DNA from: a virus
Direction: 5' to 3' (one strand)
DNA length: 27,617 nt
Virus record (IMG/VR): IMGVR_UViG_3300013131_000202
Location: 1 to 27,617 of that record
Positions within the stretch are counted from its first letter, which is position 1; every line of letters starts with the position of its first letter. Both the position numbers and the translations under genes were made by a program. Shown piece by piece: positions 14,461-23,087 of the stretch. The notes under the pieces are model-generated. The model made no database searches and was not told where the DNA came from. It worked only from the letters and a program-made list of their open reading frames with translations.

Positions 14461-17400
14461 AGACTATCTAGCGGATCGTGGCCTGCCAAGCATCAACACG
14501 ATATCGTACAACAACACCGTGTCAGCAGGAGATAGCGCCGTCTACCTTGACGAGGGTGACGATCTATCAACTGATCCAAACACTGGGCTGCCTCTGGTAC
14601 ACGCTGGTAGCACACCAGGAATAGTTCCAGACTATCTTGGCTACATCACGACAGGTGAGAGAAATACATACCCGATCAATGGCGCAGACTTCCAGGAAGC
14701 GCCTTCATCAAATCGAGGTGCCGCGCTCCAGGCACCACAGGACCAGGGTGCAGTTGACGTTTTCAAGACTTCAAGCGAATTCCCGGCAGTGCCTAGTTAT
14801 TTTGACGAGTCAGGAAACCCTGTAACGACCATCATCGATAAGTTGGGTGCAGGTCCAGCGCCCTCAGGCCCTGACCTCATTGATGACGTAAAATCAGCTG
14901 ATGTGGGCTCTGATCTCGTTACGGGACAGTCAAAAGTAGTTACTTCAACCTTCTCAATGCTGAAAAAGTACAACAAGTATGCAGATGTTTCGGGCGCATC
15001 GGACGCAAAATTTGTTGAGACTTCTGCAGATGGAACTGCTGAAACTAGCTCAAACATTGATGAAGCTACGACGCTTAACTTTCAAAGGTCACCTGGCGAG
15101 TACAAGATAGGTGACACAGATACATCTCGTCAGGTTCCTGCTGTTGATTTGCATGAGGTCGCGCATAGCATGCTTCTAAAGGCAGCAGGTTGGGATACAA
15201 CAACAACCGCATACGACTCATTGAATCCCGCAGAATTTTTTGAATCATTTAACGAAGAGAGCTTTTCAAAATATCCCAATATCGTGAGTTCACTTTTTCC
15301 TGATCAAGTCCGCCCGCGCGAGTCATACGGCGCTCCCACTGTAGGAGAGAATTCTCTGCTTGCCGGTGCAGGTGAAGCTGTCCAAAGAGATGGAGCTGAT
15401 GCAAAATATAGCCGCGCGTCGACTAACACCTACACGCCTGACATTGTTTTCGCACCTGAGTCGCTTGATCAACAAGCGCAGGCACAGCTTAGCTACTATC
15501 AGGCAGCAATTTCAATAGTTGCTTTAGGCTTTCTTATACAAAGAACTATCAATGATTTTTCCGATTACACATCAGGCGATAACGCACTCATGACTATGGG
15601 CCTTGGGCCCTACTACATGGGACGAACAACACAGACAAAGACTAAAGCAAGTCTTCGTGCAATATCCAATATCGCACTTGTTAACACAGGCAGGTTCTCG
15701 TTTGAGCAATGCGTCAAGTCAGGTGTGATGCTTTACTTTGGAATCGATTTCAATCAATCAAATGCTGCAGGTCCTGTCGGAGGTCCTGCGAGCTCTTTTG
15801 TAAATGTAGCTGCAATTAGGACTATTGCAGCTCCAAATGTTAATCAAAGTACGCAGGATAGGCTGGCCCAGTCTTACGGCTTTTGGCAGAGCGTGGCAAA
15901 GTCCTGCGTCAAGCTGATAGAAGACATTGAGAATGCTTTGGGTGCATCTAACACGACACTTTACGCAAATCTTATCACGTACTTGCTTAAATCAAAGTCA
16001 CTTAGGATCGCAAACGTCTTTGCTCAAATTGGTTATTCTTACATGATAGCACATCTTGAAGAGCCTGCAAAAGATTCGCAAGATGTCAATCCTCAAGAAA
16101 ATTCTACAAAGCTTTTAACTCCTTTCTCTATTGATTCTTTTGAGACACTACCCGGCACACGCGTGATGAAGAGCAGAGACGCATATTCACGTAGTTCACT
16201 TGCGCTTGCATGGCGTCATGGATCGATCCCAAGCGCATTACTTCTTCCTCCTTCGCTCATACAGGCATCACTTGACATGGACTATGTTCTTGAGGGGCCT
16301 AATCCAGTCAAGCATGCGTTCGCAACTACACTGCAGGATAAGACATACGCATCAGCAAGAAATATCGGTAGGATTCCGATAGAAGTTGTCAACAATCTGG
16401 AAAATAGACTAGATGCTGAGTATGTCCCATTCTATTTTCACGACTTGCGTACAAATGAACTTATTGGTTTACATGCGTTCCTCGACTCACTGACAGACAA
16501 CTATTCAGCAAACTATTCACCAACACAGACATATGGAAGAGCTGATGCTGTTAAAAACTATAGCAACACAAAGAGGACAATAGGTTTTTCTTTCTGGGTT
16601 GTTTCAACATCAGAAGATGATTTTGATGAGATGTGGGCAAAGATCAATAAACTTGTTACACTTCTATACCCCCAATACACAAAGGGAACGTTGGTCACTG
16701 CGCAAAATGTTGAATTCAACCCAGGTTTATCGGCAAGAGATTTTAGATTTGAGCAACCTTTTAGTCAGGTCGTAGGCGCTTCGCCCCTCATCAGGCTTAG
16801 AATTGGTGATGTGATCAAGAGTAATTACTCAAGATTTAATTTATCAAGGCTTTTTGGTGCTGGTAATACTGAAACAGGCGGTCTCAAGAACGAGGACATA
16901 AAAGGACTAGAGAAACTTGTGACGACAGGACTTTCATCAGTGACAAGGAGTCGTGTCCCGGCACAGACCAACGTCTTTACAAATGTAGCACTGTTCCCGT
17001 TGCTTGCAGTTATTGGTGCGCCTACAGAATTTCTAACTCTAAATGCAATACAAACAGGCGCAGCATCGATTGCTGAGTCTCTAGCATACGATACAGCAGA
17101 TTATTTCTTGAAGAATGGTTTCGTGAATCCTCTTTTGCCAGGAATGATGAATTTTAAGAGCACTGTACCGATCAACAGCAGCGATTTTGGTGTGTCGCTT
17201 TTGAATAACGCCTTAAATGGAAAGATTTTTCTTAAACCAAGAGCAGAACCCTATGTCTTTACTAAAGATGGGAAAAATACCTATGTTAAGATAACAAGGC
17301 CTGTTCAAGTTGACGTTCAAGCACTTGCAGACGGAACGTTACCTAACAACCCGTCAGCTCGCACAGATCCTGAAAATCTAGGATCTCCGATCGGAGTCAA

Positions 17401-18070
17401 GGTAGCAATTAGCTCTACGTTAGGCCTTGATTTCCCGATTTCTAATAGCTTTATATACCCGCGTGATCCTACTTCATTGCAGTCAGGAGCAACATGTGAA
17501 GTAACTCTTGACCAATGTCTTTTTGATCCAGATGGATATTTTAGCGCATTTCTTGCAGGTCTCATGTTTATAGGCCAGGGAGGTTCATTTCTGTCTGTAG
17601 GCGGCCAGATTGCATCGTCTGCAGCAAATACCAGCCTATCGGCAGCGGGTATTTCAGCAAGTTCAACGTCACTTATCTCAGAATTCTTAGGAAGTTTTAT
17701 GCGGCAGTTCACGTCACCTGCAAACAACGCTATAACTTTTGCCATGGAAGACTCGATGAGCCGAGGTCTCGCGGGCGTCATAACGTCGATGAATTTTACT
17801 TGGCTGGACCAGACAACTGTGTGGGAGACGAGGTGGAATTCTAGGGCACCCATGGCATGCAAGATTACCGTCAATTTTGATCCAATTCATGACATCAGCC
17901 CAGGACTTGATGTTTACGGTGCAAATAGAGCGCCAAACTATAACGTGGGAAGCATGGGTCTCGTCGCAGGTGATCAGCACAGAGACCTCGGGCGCAAGTC
18001 TAGAGAACGTTTCGAAGTCTATGGTAGAGAACCACAGCTTAATTTAAGCAACATTATGCGCCCCTCCTGA
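14438..18070 (+). CDS. Large baseplate protein, gp48/gp54-like (tail-tube cap/initiator)
   Basis: This is a 1210-aa protein. Residues about 660-750 contain FHDLRTNELIGLHAFLDSL, NYSPTQTYGRADAVKNYSNT and KRTIGFSFWVVS...INKLVTLLYPQY. The 'YGR-D-V--Y-NT-RTI' block is the signature I recognise from gp48/gp54-type baseplate proteins of T4-like phages. The C-terminus ends with MNFTWLDQTTVWE, CKITVNFDPIHDISPGLDV and 'NRAPNYNVG', also typical of that tube-like domain. The first about 600 residues are extra compared with T4 gp48 (364 aa) and gp54 (320 aa). It probably links the baseplate hub to the first tube ring. An HEVAH pentapeptide at residues 239-243 is probably fortuitous. The ATG overlaps the preceding gene by 23 bases. 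Confidence 0.72.
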   Translation: MSTRQTLKDYLADRGLPSINTISYNNTVSAGDSAVYLDEGDDLSTDPNTGLPLVHAGSTPGIVPDYLGYITTGERNTYPINGADFQEAPSSNRGAALQAPQDQGAVDVFKTSSEFPAVPSYFDESGNPVTTIIDKLGAGPAPSGPDLIDDVKSADVGSDLVTGQSKVVTSTFSMLKKYNKYADVSGASDAKFVETSADGTAETSSNIDEATTLNFQRSPGEYKIGDTDTSRQVPAVDLHEVAHSMLLKAAGWDTTTTAYDSLNPAEFFESFNEESFSKYPNIVSSLFPDQVRPRESYGAPTVGENSLLAGAGEAVQRDGADAKYSRASTNTYTPDIVFAPESLDQQAQAQLSYYQAAISIVALGFLIQRTINDFSDYTSGDNALMTMGLGPYYMGRTTQTKTKASLRAISNIALVNTGRFSFEQCVKSGVMLYFGIDFNQSNAAGPVGGPASSFVNVAAIRTIAAPNVNQSTQDRLAQSYGFWQSVAKSCVKLIEDIENALGASNTTLYANLITYLLKSKSLRIANVFAQIGYSYMIAHLEEPAKDSQDVNPQENSTKLLTPFSIDSFETLPGTRVMKSRDAYSRSSLALAWRHGSIPSALLLPPSLIQASLDMDYVLEGPNPVKHAFATTLQDKTYASARNIGRIPIEVVNNLENRLDAEYVPFYFHDLRTNELIGLHAFLDSLTDNYSANYSPTQTYGRADAVKNYSNTKRTIGFSFWVVSTSEDDFDEMWAKINKLVTLLYPQYTKGTLVTAQNVEFNPGLSARDFRFEQPFSQVVGASPLIRLRIGDVIKSNYSRFNLSRLFGAGNTETGGLKNEDIKGLEKLVTTGLSSVTRSRVPAQTNVFTNVALFPLLAVIGAPTEFLTLNAIQTGAASIAESLAYDTADYFLKNGFVNPLLPGMMNFKSTVPINSSDFGVSLLNNALNGKIFLKPRAEPYVFTKDGKNTYVKITRPVQVDVQALADGTLPNNPSARTDPENLGSPIGVKVAISSTLGLDFPISNSFIYPRDPTSLQSGATCEVTLDQCLFDPDGYFSAFLAGLMFIGQGGSFLSVGGQIASSAANTSLSAAGISASSTSLISEFLGSFMRQFTSPANNAITFAMEDSMSRGLAGVITSMNFTWLDQTTVWETRWNSRAPMACKITVNFDPIHDISPGLDVYGANRAPNYNVGSMGLVAGDQHRDLGRKSRERFEVYGREPQLNLSNIMRPS

Positions 18071-18079
18071 GTGTGAAAC

Positions 18080-18376
18080 ATGTCGACTAGCAGGTATTTC
18101 TTTCAACCTACAATCAATAACAAATTCTATACTACGTCTGACCTGTCGTCTAGAATCTATCGGGCTGTTGACGCTGGAGAAGTACCGTCTAACGTAGTCC
18201 AGTTGGGTTCTAACAAGAGGCTGGATGTTCTCGCATTTGAAGCCTATAACGACGCATCGCTGTGGTGGATAATTGCAGCAGCATCAGGGATAGGCTGGAG
18301 TATGCAACTCACACCAGGCACGTATGTTAGAATTCCATCTGATATAAACACAATCTATGAGCTGATGCGATCATGA
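18080..18376 (+). CDS. gp53: Baseplate wedge protein, gp53/gpX-like LysM-type
   Basis: This 98-aa protein has the compact pattern 'aromatic start, SNKRLDVLAFEAYNDASLWWII, AAASGIG, QLTPGTYVRIPS'. It is the LysM-like fold shared by baseplate wedge gp53 of T4-like phages and gpX-type tail proteins: 'R-D-L-A---Y-D-SLWW-I--AN----P--L-PG--L-IP'. In T4, gp53 (196 aa) clamps wedges to the hub. Here only the LysM-like core is present. Its ATGA overlap with the next gene indicates tight translational coupling to the hub-like protein. Confidence 0.75.
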   Translation: MSTSRYFFQPTINNKFYTTSDLSSRIYRAVDAGEVPSNVVQLGSNKRLDVLAFEAYNDASLWWIIAAASGIGWSMQLTPGTYVRIPSDINTIYELMRS

Positions 18377-21267
18377 GCTTTGGCAGCATTTTTAAAGTAT
18401 CAAGTACAAAACTCGGTGTTTCTTGTAAAAGTCGACTCTATGAGGCCGCCGAAACACTTCGTAACTATCTCTACCTGTCACGGACAAGCAACATCAATGA
18501 TGTAATAATCCAATCAGCTGGCACCGTAGAAATCACAAATAATGCGAGCAAGGAAATAGCCCTACAACAGGAACGCCTGTCGCAGTTGCGTGAGATTTTG
18601 ATTGGGTCGGCGCCTGCACCAAAGGCAGATGTCGAAAGTGCTGCTGACGAGGCAAGCAAAGATTCTGCTGGGAAGAAAAAAGACACAAGCGTACTGGGTG
18701 TTGGATCTGTGCAACTCATAGGACCGTCTGATTTCTACAATGGAATTCTCACAGGCGTGTCAAGCGGTAAAAAGCAAAGTGATATCACCCACATATGCAT
18801 CACTGACACAGGACAATCAAATAATTTTAGCGCTCGTGGAGCTGAATACGTCGCAGTTTTTTCTAACTTGATCCCAGCTGTTGAATTGTCAAAGTGTGTT
18901 CCTTATTTCAACATGCGCCTAATCCAAAACATACCGAATGATGGCAGAGTCAAGATGCCTTTTTTGGTTCTTGAATCATTCCTTGGTGCAACTCGTAAAA
19001 ACCAGCCATCATCATTTCTTGGCGGCACAGACATACCTGATGCAACAATCGTGTCACCAATTGAAAAGCTGAGTTCTAAACTGAACACGACGGTATCAGG
19101 TATGGAATTGTTCCAGTCGCCACAGACGCTAATCAGGCCTAGCATCAACACGTCAGGAAACTACAAGTCAAATAGGGGTATAACAGCATTAGATCCTATG
19201 CAGCCGCTTGCTTCAATCGAGAGCGTCAATTTTGATGTTTCTGCACTAAGCCAGAACTTCATGACAACTAACACTAAAATTGACATTTCCATTGTCTTGC
19301 ATGATAAGTCACGCTTAGCAGAACTTTCACCTCTTGTCTCGCCCGGCGTGTATCCCACAGTCCAGGCAGAAATTGAGTGGGGGTGGTCGCATCCTGATTC
19401 CAATCTGTTCTCTGTCAATCCTTACTCAAAATTTTTAAATGCTCTGCGTAATAAGCAGATTTTCTGCGTCAGTTCGGTCTCATTTAGCAACAGAGACGCA
19501 ACATCTTTGAGCATAAGAATCCAACTAACAGGCTTGGGTGAATACATCGCATCTAGCACTTCGATCTACACGGGTGACTTTGTCTCTTATGAGCTGATTC
19601 GCGCCAAGATGAATCAGCTTTTCACAATCATCGATGAACGTGCAAAAGATGGTGAGCCACCTAAGCAAAAATTTATCGGTGCATACGAGCAAACCGTGTC
19701 ATTAAGTAACTGGGAATCATCTGACAAGTGGATCCTATACGATCATTATCGCAAGCTTACAGACATGATTGATAGCATACAGGGCGGCCAGGGTAGTGTG
19801 TCTGAGCTTGTAGATTTTTACACAAAAGTTTTGAATGGAACGGTTCCAACGACACAACAAGTCGCACCTGTCACTCCTCCCAACGTAGCCGAATATTTGC
19901 GTGACACAATGCGTTTGGCACTATCGGGTGGTTCTATACAGGCGTCACCTTACATCAATGCTGTCTACGGAGGAACGCCAGACACTCCTAGCACTGTAAC
20001 AAATTATCTAGTTGGAATTTTAGATGACATGTTCATTGATGCAGGAAATGTCACTGTAACACAGGCCAAGGGGCCAAGTGAAATTCCGACTGAAGAAGCT
20101 ATCATAGGTCCGTCTATCACATTCGGAGATGCGTTTTATCGATGTTTTACCGTCCCCATGTCATTGACAGATGTTTACGATGAAATCAGAGTCACAACTT
20201 TTGACTTTAATGATCATGCTGGGAAAATGGGAGGAATAAACATCGGTGCGTTCCCATTCATCATACCAGACGTGCTTGACGCACTCATAAAACCCAAAAT
20301 GACTTCACAAAAAGCTGCACAGGAGCTGATTAAGCTCGTGAATAATGCAGCTGCTGTGCCTTATGGTGTAAAAAAAGCATTGATAGCTAAAAGTATTGCA
20401 GAAAAAGAACTTGCTGAAGATGACGCAGCTTCTGGTGACTCAACAAACGCACAACGAGAAGCAATCCAGGCGATATTCGAAGACGAACTTGCAAAGATAT
20501 ATGAAATTAAAGCGCAACAAGGGCTTGGTGTCGGATTCGAGCCTAAATTCACAGTGCCCAGAATCAAAATGCATACCGAAGTTAGCAATGTCATGTCTGG
20601 TGGAAGCATTAAACAGATTCTAAATGTTTTCATTTATGATGATGCCAACACAGGATATCGCGGAACAAACCTAATTTCATCAATTATGCAGCAGGACAGC
20701 GGAATTGTTAGAATCTTTAATACGGGTAAAGAAATTCAAATCCTGAAGTCAGAAAAGACTGCTGGTGATCCGACGTCTGTAGTCTCTCTTGATAGAGCAC
20801 AAGCAAAAAAGATCATAACATCTGCTATACCTACATTGAGGATCGGAACTGAGGGATCCTTGATCACAAATGCAAGTTACAGCTCGTCCGCGGCCGGTGA
20901 CCTTGCAAACATCAACCTACTTCGTGGTATTAAGAATAGCGGCGGTGCGTCAGGTGCTGGAACATTTCCTGGGATTGACGCAGATCTGTTCGTTATTCCC
21001 ACAACTCTAACGATTACGATGGCAGGCATGCCTATAGTGAACAGAGGCCAGACGTACTTCGTAGACTTTGGCACAGGAACGACGCTGGACAATACATACA
21101 CAGTCATGTCTGTCAAACATTCAATGAAATTAGGAAACTTCACAACAACGCTCCTTTTGAATGTTACAAATCAAGGTTCGATCAAGTCTGTAACTTCAAA
21201 GATACAGACAGATTTGAAACTGCTCCAGAAGTACTCCAAGACAAGTCTTCCTGCTGACAAAACGTAA
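18373..21267 (+). CDS. Baseplate hub-like structural protein (gp27/gpD-type C-terminus)
   Basis: This is a 964-aa protein. A middle block near residues 327-345 (VQAEIEWGWSHPDSN) followed by NPYSKFLNALRNKQIF and TSLSIRIQLTGLG is a pattern I have seen in large-phage baseplate proteins. The C-terminus (about 873-950) has PTTLTITMAGMPIVNRGQ, YFVDFGTGTTLDNTYTVMSV, KHSMKLGNFTTTLLLNV. This reproduces the final beta-barrel of hub proteins of the gp27/gpD group, where 'G--Y-V--V-H----G-F-T-L-L' is conserved. It is more than twice the size of T4 gp27 (391 aa), with a charged linker near residues 80-115 and a helical insert near 655-715. The precise role (hub or wedge-hub bridge) is inferred. It overlaps the gp53-like gene by four bases. 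Confidence 0.62.
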   Translation: MSFGSIFKVSSTKLGVSCKSRLYEAAETLRNYLYLSRTSNINDVIIQSAGTVEITNNASKEIALQQERLSQLREILIGSAPAPKADVESAADEASKDSAGKKKDTSVLGVGSVQLIGPSDFYNGILTGVSSGKKQSDITHICITDTGQSNNFSARGAEYVAVFSNLIPAVELSKCVPYFNMRLIQNIPNDGRVKMPFLVLESFLGATRKNQPSSFLGGTDIPDATIVSPIEKLSSKLNTTVSGMELFQSPQTLIRPSINTSGNYKSNRGITALDPMQPLASIESVNFDVSALSQNFMTTNTKIDISIVLHDKSRLAELSPLVSPGVYPTVQAEIEWGWSHPDSNLFSVNPYSKFLNALRNKQIFCVSSVSFSNRDATSLSIRIQLTGLGEYIASSTSIYTGDFVSYELIRAKMNQLFTIIDERAKDGEPPKQKFIGAYEQTVSLSNWESSDKWILYDHYRKLTDMIDSIQGGQGSVSELVDFYTKVLNGTVPTTQQVAPVTPPNVAEYLRDTMRLALSGGSIQASPYINAVYGGTPDTPSTVTNYLVGILDDMFIDAGNVTVTQAKGPSEIPTEEAIIGPSITFGDAFYRCFTVPMSLTDVYDEIRVTTFDFNDHAGKMGGINIGAFPFIIPDVLDALIKPKMTSQKAAQELIKLVNNAAAVPYGVKKALIAKSIAEKELAEDDAASGDSTNAQREAIQAIFEDELAKIYEIKAQQGLGVGFEPKFTVPRIKMHTEVSNVMSGGSIKQILNVFIYDDANTGYRGTNLISSIMQQDSGIVRIFNTGKEIQILKSEKTAGDPTSVVSLDRAQAKKIITSAIPTLRIGTEGSLITNASYSSSAAGDLANINLLRGIKNSGGASGAGTFPGIDADLFVIPTTLTITMAGMPIVNRGQTYFVDFGTGTTLDNTYTVMSVKHSMKLGNFTTTLLLNVTNQGSIKSVTSKIQTDLKLLQKYSKTSLPADKT

Positions 21268-21280
21268 TTAGTCAGGACGT

Positions 21281-21311
21281 CAGCGTGGAAGACGCTGCTT
21301 GTTCCTGGTTG
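21281..21311 (+). terminator. Weak hairpin between the tail genes and the replication genes
   Basis: CAGCGT (21281-21286) pairs with ACGCTG (21292-21297) around the loop GGAAG, followed by CTTGTTCCTGGTT. The stem is only 6 bp and the T tract is interrupted, so it is a marginal terminator. It lies at the boundary between late structural genes and replication genes in an 86-base gap that holds no other visible feature. Confidence 0.35.
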
Positions 21312-21353
21312 ATGATTATGTTGTAAATCGATTCAAGGCGCAGATAATCTAAT

Positions 21354-22523
21354 GTGTCTATATTTCTATCGAGTCGATCAACAGGACTGTCTAAAGGCAT
21401 CATCATCGCAGGTGACGACATCACGGTCACAGATGTCGATGAATGTCCTGAAGGTTCATGGCATCTGGGCGAAAAAGCACACTTCGCACTTGGTAGAGTC
21501 GCTTTAGCAAGATCAATAAATCTTTCTGTCCTTCCGAGCGATCCTAGAATTGAGTGGTGGAAACAGTGGACGCCAACGCCTAGAATTGATCTTGTCTTAA
21601 GTAAGAAAGCTGTTGCAGCACATATTAAGACGCTTATTGACACATGCAAGCGTGTCACAGAAGATTCCTACTATGCGGGTCAATACCAGACTCAAAATCT
21701 CCTGCTTGACTCATTTCAAAGTGCGAATGTTGATTTGAGCCTTCTACGACAGCAAGATGATAATGTCATAGACACCTTCGCGGCAAACACAGAAGGTCAG
21801 TGCGCAAGGATTGAGTACGACAACTACGGATCCTCAACAGGCAGAATGTCCGTCAAGTCAGGTCCCAAGATCTTGACGATGAGCAAGGAGCTTCGACACA
21901 TCTTTCGATCCTCATGGGGAGATGAGGGAACGCTGTTGAGTGTCGATTACAATGCGCTTGAACCTCGTGTCATCATGACACTGATGGGTGCCAAGACGCT
22001 TCCTGCAGACATCTACACGTCGATAGGCGAAAAACTCCAGCTGGCACACGTCAGTCGAAAGACTCTAAAGCTCATGATCCTCGCGATCCTGTATGGGATG
22101 GCAAGAAAGAACTTCATCGTCAAGTTCATGTCTGAACAGGATCCTGATGTTGCGTATGACAGGATCCGAGATAAGTTAGGTGTCAAGGACATCCTCGCGA
22201 GAATCAAGCAGGACATGCATGATGGATTTATCAGAAACCACTTTGGTCGTCCATTAAGTTGTGAGAACGAGAGCCTATATGTCAATCACTTCACACAATC
22301 GACGGCCGTTGATGTCGCCTGTGAGGGTTTCTTAAACCTTGTGAAAGACAATAGCGACATCATTCGACCCATCTTCATCCTACACGATGAGCTGGTCGTA
22401 GATGTCAAAAACTCCGATCTTGAGAAGCTGAGGTCTAGAATCGGATCTGGCATCTACATTCCTAGCCTCGAAACCTCATTTCACGTCACAACAAAGGTGT
22501 TCAATGCAAGAAAGAGTGATTAG
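21354..22523 (+). CDS. polA: Family A DNA polymerase, polymerase domain only, Leu762 type
   Basis: This 389-aa protein carries the family A polymerase motifs in order: TGR-M-S near residues 162-166; motif A VDYNALEPR with D198, E203 and R205; motif B RKTLKLMILAILYGM with R235, K239, L243 and Y247; motif C ILHDELVVDV with H344, D345 and E346. These equal E. coli Pol I R754, K758, position 762, Y766 and the HDE triad. All catalytic residues are present. No 3'-5' or 5'-3' exonuclease domain is attached, and the first 150 residues are a shortened thumb-like region. Position 762 is Leu rather than Phe or Tyr. The start is GTG; an in-frame stop at 21345 leaves no upstream alternative. Downstream genes are replication genes, so this is likely the replicative polymerase with proofreading supplied elsewhere. 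Confidence 0.88.
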   Translation: MSIFLSSRSTGLSKGIIIAGDDITVTDVDECPEGSWHLGEKAHFALGRVALARSINLSVLPSDPRIEWWKQWTPTPRIDLVLSKKAVAAHIKTLIDTCKRVTEDSYYAGQYQTQNLLLDSFQSANVDLSLLRQQDDNVIDTFAANTEGQCARIEYDNYGSSTGRMSVKSGPKILTMSKELRHIFRSSWGDEGTLLSVDYNALEPRVIMTLMGAKTLPADIYTSIGEKLQLAHVSRKTLKLMILAILYGMARKNFIVKFMSEQDPDVAYDRIRDKLGVKDILARIKQDMHDGFIRNHFGRPLSCENESLYVNHFTQSTAVDVACEGFLNLVKDNSDIIRPIFILHDELVVDVKNSDLEKLRSRIGSGIYIPSLETSFHVTTKVFNARKSD

Positions 22524-23079
22524 TAACTTCGAGACATTCCAAAAGATCCTGTCAAAGACCGGAGACCGGTCTGCTGCACTTGAGAGTTTTCTCGAGACAT
22601 ATGGAGAACGCATCGCTGTGTGTCCATCACACAATCTGTCCAAGCGCTCAACTTCAAGTGCAGGTGGTCTCGTCGAGCACGCTCTCCAGACTTTTAGGAT
22701 TGCAAGGAAGTTGGTCGAAGCGACAGGTGTGCAGGTAAGTCCCGAGAGCTTGGCCATAGTTTGTCTTCTTCACGAGGTAGGCAAGATCGGCGACGAGAGC
22801 AGGGACTATTTCGTTCCGCAGACATCGTCATGGCACGTTGAACGTGGGCAGGTCTACACCTACAATCCTGACATTCCCAAGATGACACACCCGCACAGGA
22901 CCCTGTATCTCCTCCAGACGAGTGGGGTTCATCTAACATTGGACGAGTGGATCGCAATCCTCGTGCAGTCAGGTACGTCAAGTGAGGAGAATCGATTCTA
23001 TGCAGGGTGCGAAAATAATCTTGCAGTTGTGCTCCAGAGCGCAATCAGGATGGCAGTGATGAAGGAAGAGGATAATTAG
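22504..23079 (+). CDS. HD-domain-fold protein with altered metal-binding residues
   Basis: This is a 191-aa protein with the HD-phosphohydrolase layout GGLVEHALQTFRIA (H59), then LAIVCLLHEVGKIGD (H90-E91), then YFVPQTSSWHVERGQVY and PHRTLYLLQ...LTLDEWIAI. Phage homologues I recall have a 'LLHD-GK-GD' and later a 'HDG'. Here the HD is HE and the later site is QSG (155-157). It may still bind metal weakly or may have become non-catalytic. T4-like marine phages carry related proteins of unknown role, probably in nucleotide metabolism. The first 20 bases overlap the polymerase gene, and AAGGTG is placed five bases before the ATG, implying coupled translation with the polymerase. Confidence 0.75.
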   Translation: MQERVISNFETFQKILSKTGDRSAALESFLETYGERIAVCPSHNLSKRSTSSAGGLVEHALQTFRIARKLVEATGVQVSPESLAIVCLLHEVGKIGDESRDYFVPQTSSWHVERGQVYTYNPDIPKMTHPHRTLYLLQTSGVHLTLDEWIAILVQSGTSSEENRFYAGCENNLAVVLQSAIRMAVMKEEDN

Positions 23080-23087
23080 AATATAAG

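Noticed and set aside
21272-21658. 128-codon minus-strand frame covering the gap before the polymerase gene
   Set aside because: It covers most of the start of the polymerase gene antisense, and its product shows no recognisable domain. The polymerase frame is strongly supported.
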